A stretch of 64,000 nt of DNA from an uncultured Bacteroidales bacterium (GTDB lineage: Bacteria > Bacteroidota > Bacteroidia > Bacteroidales > Muribaculaceae): contig CANSAP010000002.1 in assembly GCA_947644715.1 (NCBI GenBank), forward strand, positions 1 to 64,000. Direction: 5' to 3'. The notes beneath the pieces were generated by a model. It did no database searches. It worked only from the letters and a program-made list of their open reading frames with translations, and was not told where the DNA came from. This document shows, piece by piece, positions 58,529-64,000 of the stretch. Each line of letters opens with the position of its first letter. Position 1 is the first letter of the stretch. Both the position numbers and the translations under genes were made by a program.

Positions 58529-60043
58529 ATGCGACTCTTTATATTTGCCATAGGGGGATCAGGCTCCCGTGTACTCAAATCGCTGGCCATGCTTTGCGCG
58601 GCCGGCGTAAAACCTGTGGACCCTGCCACAGGTAAACCCTATGCCGAGCTTGAGATTGTTCCGCTGATCGTAGACCCCCATCAGGCCGGGCGCGACGTGA
58701 AGCGCACTGTCGAACTGCTTGAAGCCTATCGGAAAATTTACGACACCCTTCATGCCGGAGTGCGTGAACCGAGCGGATTCTTCTCAACCAAGATTTCCAC
58801 CTTGGCCTCACTGATGCCTGCCGGGCAAGGGGGAATGCGCGACTCGTTTCTCTACAACATGACAGCCGTGGAGCGCCTGCGTTTCCGCGAGTTCATCGAA
58901 TATAACGACCTCGATGAAAGCAATCAGGCACTGATGCAGATGCTTTTCAGTGATGCTCAGCTCCACACCTCCATGCACATCGGCTTCGTTGGAAGCCCCA
59001 ACATCGGTGCCGTCGCCCTCAACCGCTTCAAAGACTCCGAAGAATTCCGTGCCTTTGGCAATCTGCTGGGCGCCGATGATCGTATCTTCTTCATCTCCAG
59101 CATATTTGGCGGCACCGGAGCTGCCGGCTTCCCGATTATGGTCAAGAACATACGAGCTGCTGCCGACTCGACTCTCGCCTCCCGTGGATATATGCGCACA
59201 GCACCGCTCGGGGCTCTCACTCTCCTGCCTTATTTCAATATAGAGCACTCCAAGAGCTCCCCAATCAACAAGGCCGACTTCCTGCTGAAAACCCGCTCCG
59301 CCCTGCATTATTACTCCAAGAGCATCACCGCGCATGATGCGCCGCGCCAGGTGGATGCCATATATTATCTTGGCGACCGGGTGACCTCATCCCCCTACGT
59401 CAACGACCCCGGGGAAGGTGGTCAGCAAAATGCAGCCCACCTTGTGGAACTTATCGGAGCACTCTCTCCGTTGCACTTCCTCTCAACCCCTGCGCGAGAC
59501 CTTGGCCGCGAGACCCTGGCCTTTGAGTTCGGCTTGGAGAAGGATTCCTCTACAGTCGACTTCATGACCCTCGACCCGCGCACCCGCGCAGCCATAGCCG
59601 CTCCGCTGCTTAAGCTTCACCTGCTCTCCCTCTTCCTTGACCATAAACTAAAGGATTGCATCGGACGCGGATTCACAAAAGACAGCCCAACTCTCGGCAC
59701 CGAATTCCTCTCCACCGATTTCTATCTCACCCTCTCGCATAACTTCTTGCCCAAATATTGGGATTGGCTCGAAGAGATGGATGGCAATCACCGCCATGTC
59801 AGCTTCTTTGACCTCGAAAACACCGGACACCTCGAGAACATCCTCACCTCCATACCCGCAAAAAAAGGATTCCTCTCCGGCTCGCGCCTCAGCTACGATG
59901 ATATTTTCTCCCGCCTGAATGCCGTGAGCAAGAAATTCAACGGGAAATATCCGCAATCAAAGCTTCCGGCAAAACTTCTTCACACCTTCAACCTGGCCGT
60001 GACTCAAATAATTGAGGAACGCTTCCCGGGCATCAACGACTAA
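58529..60043 (+). CDS. Tubulin/FtsZ-like GTPase family protein
   Basis: N-term FAIGGSGSRVLKSL; tubulin signature-like ISSIFGGTGAAGFPIMVKNIR. Confidence 0.7.
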   Translation: MRLFIFAIGGSGSRVLKSLAMLCAAGVKPVDPATGKPYAELEIVPLIVDPHQAGRDVKRTVELLEAYRKIYDTLHAGVREPSGFFSTKISTLASLMPAGQGGMRDSFLYNMTAVERLRFREFIEYNDLDESNQALMQMLFSDAQLHTSMHIGFVGSPNIGAVALNRFKDSEEFRAFGNLLGADDRIFFISSIFGGTGAAGFPIMVKNIRAAADSTLASRGYMRTAPLGALTLLPYFNIEHSKSSPINKADFLLKTRSALHYYSKSITAHDAPRQVDAIYYLGDRVTSSPYVNDPGEGGQQNAAHLVELIGALSPLHFLSTPARDLGRETLAFEFGLEKDSSTVDFMTLDPRTRAAIAAPLLKLHLLSLFLDHKLKDCIGRGFTKDSPTLGTEFLSTDFYLTLSHNFLPKYWDWLEEMDGNHRHVSFFDLENTGHLENILTSIPAKKGFLSGSRLSYDDIFSRLNAVSKKFNGKYPQSKLPAKLLHTFNLAVTQIIEERFPGIND

Positions 60044-60049
60044 AAAGCA

Positions 60050-63000
60050 GTGAGCGTAATACTTTCATACAGCGACAATACCACCGGCACCGGATGGGTT
60101 CCCAAAGAGCCCTATTCCGGCGACGACATACAGAAAATCACCGATCCCAACGGTGATGCCGTAGAGCATCCGCGCACAGCCATCCCCAGCCCCTTTGCGC
60201 AGGTTGACCTTGTGCTGACTGCCTACGAGACTCTGGCTGCCACAGGGCTGACTGCCGGTGCCGCCATGCACCACCGTCTCGTGAGCGACTCGCTTGACAT
60301 TGCCCAGCTCCTCTTCGATTTTCCCAACCATGCCAAGCGCCTGCGCATCCTTCGCTGGAATCCGGAAAGCGCCCTGGCTGCCATGGAGAATGGAAGTGAT
60401 GCTCACCGACTGCTGGCCGAAACCTTGCGCCTGTACATGGAAAGCGACGAGCGTGCGTATAATTTCGCGCAAGCCGGCGACTGGTACATTCTTCAATGCG
60501 AAGGCCGCGTAATCGGCTCAACCTCTCCTGCCACGCTGACTATGGGTGCTCCCGGCCTGGGCACCATCGCTGATATTATGGTGGAGCAGGGGAGACCCCT
60601 CTTCGGCGAACCTATGCATCTGTGGGAGAGGGACGAAGAATTCGTCATCTACCTCGTGCATTGGTTTAACGCCTATCCGCAGGCGCGTAAACTCCTCAGC
60701 GGCGTCTATTCCTATATACTTGCCAATCTGGAGATAATTCGATCGCGCAAGCCGAAACTCCATGCCCGCATTCTGCAACGCGTGGAGAACCCCACAGCCC
60801 TCAACATGCAGCAGTCAGCAGCATTGGCTGACTCCCTGATTCACACGTATGCCGAGCCGGCCACCACCCAGGCGCCCCGAATCTTCGGAGTGCCGTTGCT
60901 CACTCGCCGCGCCGATGCAGTGCTTGCCTCACCCAAGGAAAGTGACTTCATGCTCCGCCCGATGCTCCAACAGCCTGAGGACGAGCTGATTCCGCTTGTC
61001 CTGCGCGAAGGATTCACCCCGCCGGGAGCGGAAGATTTCCGCTATATATCACATCCGTGGCAGGCTACTACACGTGTGGACACTGCCGGACTCCCGCCGG
61101 AAGAACGCACGCTGCCCGACACCTCAATCAAATATCCTTGGCTGACCTCCTCCGACCTGCTGGAGGACAGCATTATTGAGCTTTCCACACCGATAGCTCC
61201 ACAGTTCTTCACTGCGGCGCCCCGAGGTGTGGAGAAAGGGTGTCTGCTCCCCGTGAAACCTCTCTTTTTCAAATACTTCCCGGCCTCATACCTCACCGGC
61301 AACGTAGTGCCCGGTCGCCCCGCCATGGAGCTCCGTCGCGAAGGAGACGCCATAGTGGCCATTCTGCGTCTGCCCACCCGCAAAAGCTATGTAGAGTTGA
61401 GCCGCACCTATAAGCCCCGTTCAGCCGACAGTGCAGAGCTGCCGGCAGACGGCGAGGGCATAATCCTCTCTGAGACACGCCTCTCAACCGCCATCTTCCC
61501 CTTTGCGCGCACCGGAGAGCAAGACATTTACAATGTGCGTCTCTTCGAGATGATGCCCGATTACGAAGCCTCCCTGACATTCCATGCCTCCGGCTTCCCC
61601 GCGCCGCTTGAAATGCGCGAACCCTTCGTGAGAACCCGCTCCCGAGTCGTGCGCACATCCTATTACGAAGTCAATAATGCCTGGGACTACGCCCGTGTGA
61701 GCATCTCCCCCACACGCGATAACAACCGTCGTCACACGGGCATCATCCTCCCCCTCTGGCCTGAATACAGTGCCGGTGCCGACGAGTTTACTTTTGCCGT
61801 GGACTTCGGCACAACAAACTCGCATGTGGAATACTGCATAGGCGACACCCCGGCTCGTCCGCTGACCTTTGACTCCGGAGCCGAGTCGACCCTTGTGGCC
61901 ACTCTCGAAGCTCCCGGTTCGCTGGCTCAAGCCGACACCTTGCTTGACGTGGAGTTCCTGCCCCGTACGGTGGGTGACGAATACGGGTTCCCTATTCGCA
62001 CGGCCTTGGCTCGCAATGCCTCTACCGATGCCCGTCCGGAGGCTCTGCGCAGTGTGAACATACCGTTCCTTTATGAGCGCAAGCCCTTCAACGGCTATCG
62101 GGTGAGCACCATGCTCAAATGGGGTGAGGAGCAGGCTGATTCCGAACAGTTCCTGCGCGAACTGATGCTGCTAATCCGAGCCCGCATAATCCTCTCCTCC
62201 GGCTCCCCGGCCCGCTGCTCGCTGCTCTTCTTCTACCCGGTCAGCATGAAGCGCTCGCTGCAACACCGCTATCTGACCCTTTGGGAAGACCTGTATGCCC
62301 GCTATCTCAACCCCTCGGACATCAGGGTGCAGGCTCTGCCTGAGAGTGTGGCGCCCGCATATTTCTATCACAATGCTTCAACCGACGGCTCCGACTACGC
62401 GAGCATCGACATCGGTGGCGGCTCAAGCGATGTGGTTATCTACCGTGCCGACGAGGAGCGGCTGCACTCACGCCCGGACATCATCACCTCTTTCCGCTTT
62501 GCAGGCAATGCCCTTTTCGGGGATGCCTTCACTCATGCCGACGCAGCGGCCAATCCGATGATTGCCCGCTACACGGCCTATTTCTCCCGCCTCCTTTCCG
62601 GTGACCCCTCTCTCAGCTACCTTGATTCCATCCTCTCCGACATCCTTTCGACCGGGCGCAGCGAAGACATCAACGCCTTCCTCTTCTCCATCGAGCAGGC
62701 TCCCGGCCTAAGGCGACTCTCCGAACTCGACCGTCGCCCTTACAGCTACAATGCCCTGCTGGGGGATGACACCGGACTCAAGATAGTGTTCCTTTACTTC
62801 TACTCGGCTCTCATCTACTATGTGGCTAACCTTATGAAGCAGGCCGGCATCGGACTCCCCCGCCGCATCTGTTTCTCCGGCACCGGCTCCAAAATACTCA
62901 ATATTTTGGGCCGGCATGACCTCGTTGAGGAGTTCACACAGTCGATAGTGGAAGAGGTCTACGGACTGCACTACAAGCACCCTCAGGTGTTTGAACTGAT

Positions 63001-63460
63001 GATAGAGCGGAGCAACCCGAAACAGGTCACCTGCAAGGGTGGTCTCGAGCTGGAACGCCGCATCTCCCGCGGAGAAGAGAGCCGCACCCCCTTCAGCGCA
63101 AGAAGCATCATGGCTCTTAAAAGCCGTTATTCGCTGACCCCCACGGAGGATTACACCTACTCATCCATCCGCTCGCAGCAGGCCCGTAAGGAAATTGAAG
63201 ATGCCGTGATGCAATTCAACACCTTCTTCCTCAAGCTGATGGAGAGTGACTGGGCAGATGAATTCGGAGTGAGCCGCGAGGCTGTGGAACTGTTTCGCCG
63301 TGAGGCTTCGCGAGACATCCCCAATTATCTCGCCTCCGGCATCCGAGCCTTCCTCCCGCAGAGCGAGACAGCTGATGAACGAGTGGAGGATGTACCCTTC
63401 TTCTACGCCGTCACCGGAATAATCAGAAGCACCCTCATCCCTCTCTTCTCCAAGAATTAA
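60050..63460 (+). CDS. Large actin/Hsp70-fold (ASKHA) ATPase-like protein, 1136 aa
   Basis: Phosphate-1 AVDFGTTNSHVEY, phosphate-2 ASIDIGGGSSDVVIY, adenosine motif ICFSGTGSKILNIL; GTG start. Confidence 0.75.
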   Translation: MSVILSYSDNTTGTGWVPKEPYSGDDIQKITDPNGDAVEHPRTAIPSPFAQVDLVLTAYETLAATGLTAGAAMHHRLVSDSLDIAQLLFDFPNHAKRLRILRWNPESALAAMENGSDAHRLLAETLRLYMESDERAYNFAQAGDWYILQCEGRVIGSTSPATLTMGAPGLGTIADIMVEQGRPLFGEPMHLWERDEEFVIYLVHWFNAYPQARKLLSGVYSYILANLEIIRSRKPKLHARILQRVENPTALNMQQSAALADSLIHTYAEPATTQAPRIFGVPLLTRRADAVLASPKESDFMLRPMLQQPEDELIPLVLREGFTPPGAEDFRYISHPWQATTRVDTAGLPPEERTLPDTSIKYPWLTSSDLLEDSIIELSTPIAPQFFTAAPRGVEKGCLLPVKPLFFKYFPASYLTGNVVPGRPAMELRREGDAIVAILRLPTRKSYVELSRTYKPRSADSAELPADGEGIILSETRLSTAIFPFARTGEQDIYNVRLFEMMPDYEASLTFHASGFPAPLEMREPFVRTRSRVVRTSYYEVNNAWDYARVSISPTRDNNRRHTGIILPLWPEYSAGADEFTFAVDFGTTNSHVEYCIGDTPARPLTFDSGAESTLVATLEAPGSLAQADTLLDVEFLPRTVGDEYGFPIRTALARNASTDARPEALRSVNIPFLYERKPFNGYRVSTMLKWGEEQADSEQFLRELMLLIRARIILSSGSPARCSLLFFYPVSMKRSLQHRYLTLWEDLYARYLNPSDIRVQALPESVAPAYFYHNASTDGSDYASIDIGGGSSDVVIYRADEERLHSRPDIITSFRFAGNALFGDAFTHADAAANPMIARYTAYFSRLLSGDPSLSYLDSILSDILSTGRSEDINAFLFSIEQAPGLRRLSELDRRPYSYNALLGDDTGLKIVFLYFYSALIYYVANLMKQAGIGLPRRICFSGTGSKILNILGRHDLVEEFTQSIVEEVYGLHYKHPQVFELMIERSNPKQVTCKGGLELERRISRGEESRTPFSARSIMALKSRYSLTPTEDYTYSSIRSQQARKEIEDAVMQFNTFFLKLMESDWADEFGVSREAVELFRREASRDIPNYLASGIRAFLPQSETADERVEDVPFFYAVTGIIRSTLIPLFSKN

Positions 63461-63494
63461 CAATCAGATTACCAAAGAAATACATAAGCACGCA

Positions 63495-64000
63495 ATGAAA
63501 CGCCTGATTCCCGCACTTATTATCCTTTTTGCATCGGTTCTGCCCGCTGTGGCCGCAACTCCGCAGCAGATGGAGCAGGCCAAAGCCGCCACCTATCGCC
63601 TTTGTCTGCGCTACATGAACAATGGTTCCGGCTATCTTGATGACAGCAAATTCCCCTCATCCACCTCTGAACTGGAGGGAACAATCGGGGGGCATGACAA
63701 AGAGAAAGCCAACCTGAAGAAATTGCAAGCTGTGCCCATCCCCCCCGAGAGTGAATATGCTTCCTGGGATAAGGGCGCATTCGATAAGTTCTGGACTGTT
63801 ACCTTCCTTGACAAGGCTCCCAACTTCGACGGTAAGGCCGAGTGTCGCGGCAAGGTGGCCAAGAAGGTGAGTGCCATCAAAGTGACGGTGGCCGAACCGG
63901 CCAAGGCTGAGGAGCCGGCGCCTGCTGAAGAAGCCCCGGCTGCCGAAGAGGAAAAGAAAGCTGAAGAGCAGCAGCCCGAACCGGGCACCGATGCCGATGC
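63495..64000 (+). CDS. Secreted protein with Ala/Glu/Pro-rich linker, truncated by window end
   Basis: Reads MKRLIPALIILFASVLPAVAATPQQMEQAKAATYRLCLRYMNNGSG...EPAKAEEPAPAEEAPAAEEEKKAEEQQPEPGTDADA, open at the edge. Confidence 0.6.
   Translation, partial: MKRLIPALIILFASVLPAVAATPQQMEQAKAATYRLCLRYMNNGSGYLDDSKFPSSTSELEGTIGGHDKEKANLKKLQAVPIPPESEYASWDKGAFDKFWTVTFLDKAPNFDGKAECRGKVAKKVSAIKVTVAEPAKAEEPAPAEEAPAAEEEKKAEEQQPEPGTDAD

Noticed and set aside
1-64000. CRISPR array, rRNA, phage or transposase genes
   Set aside because: No regularly spaced repeat array, rRNA sequence, transposase or integrase reading frame was recognised

Overview
This 64 kb window is a Bacteroidales chromosome segment, probably Muribaculaceae-like. 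The evidence is SusC/SusD genes, Bacteroidetes -7 promoter elements (TAnnTTTG), a fused MurF-alanine racemase, and lipoprotein and C-terminal sorting-like signals. Housekeeping content: gyrB, tcdA, a lolD-like ABC ATPase, rpsT flanked by two identical tRNA-Glu(TTC) genes, an aspartate aminotransferase, class II fba, murF-alr and pdxA. Accessory content: a secreted nuclease/TonB receptor/DUF5689-like locus; a SusC-SusD-SusE-like locus whose susD has an in-frame TAA; an Eco47II-type restriction-modification pair; secreted GH57 and MGH1-like glycosidases; a four-gene locus resembling lipid head-group synthesis; an exopolysaccharide cluster; and an orphan HigA antitoxin beside a DUF262-like remnant. 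The strongest candidate for an undescribed system is at the right end (56.4-64.0 kb). It encodes a vWA-like lipoprotein, a small membrane protein, a tubulin/FtsZ-like GTPase, a 1136-aa actin/Hsp70-fold protein and a secreted protein cut by the window edge, behind one promoter. Functional calls come from reading sequence motifs; no database search was run.
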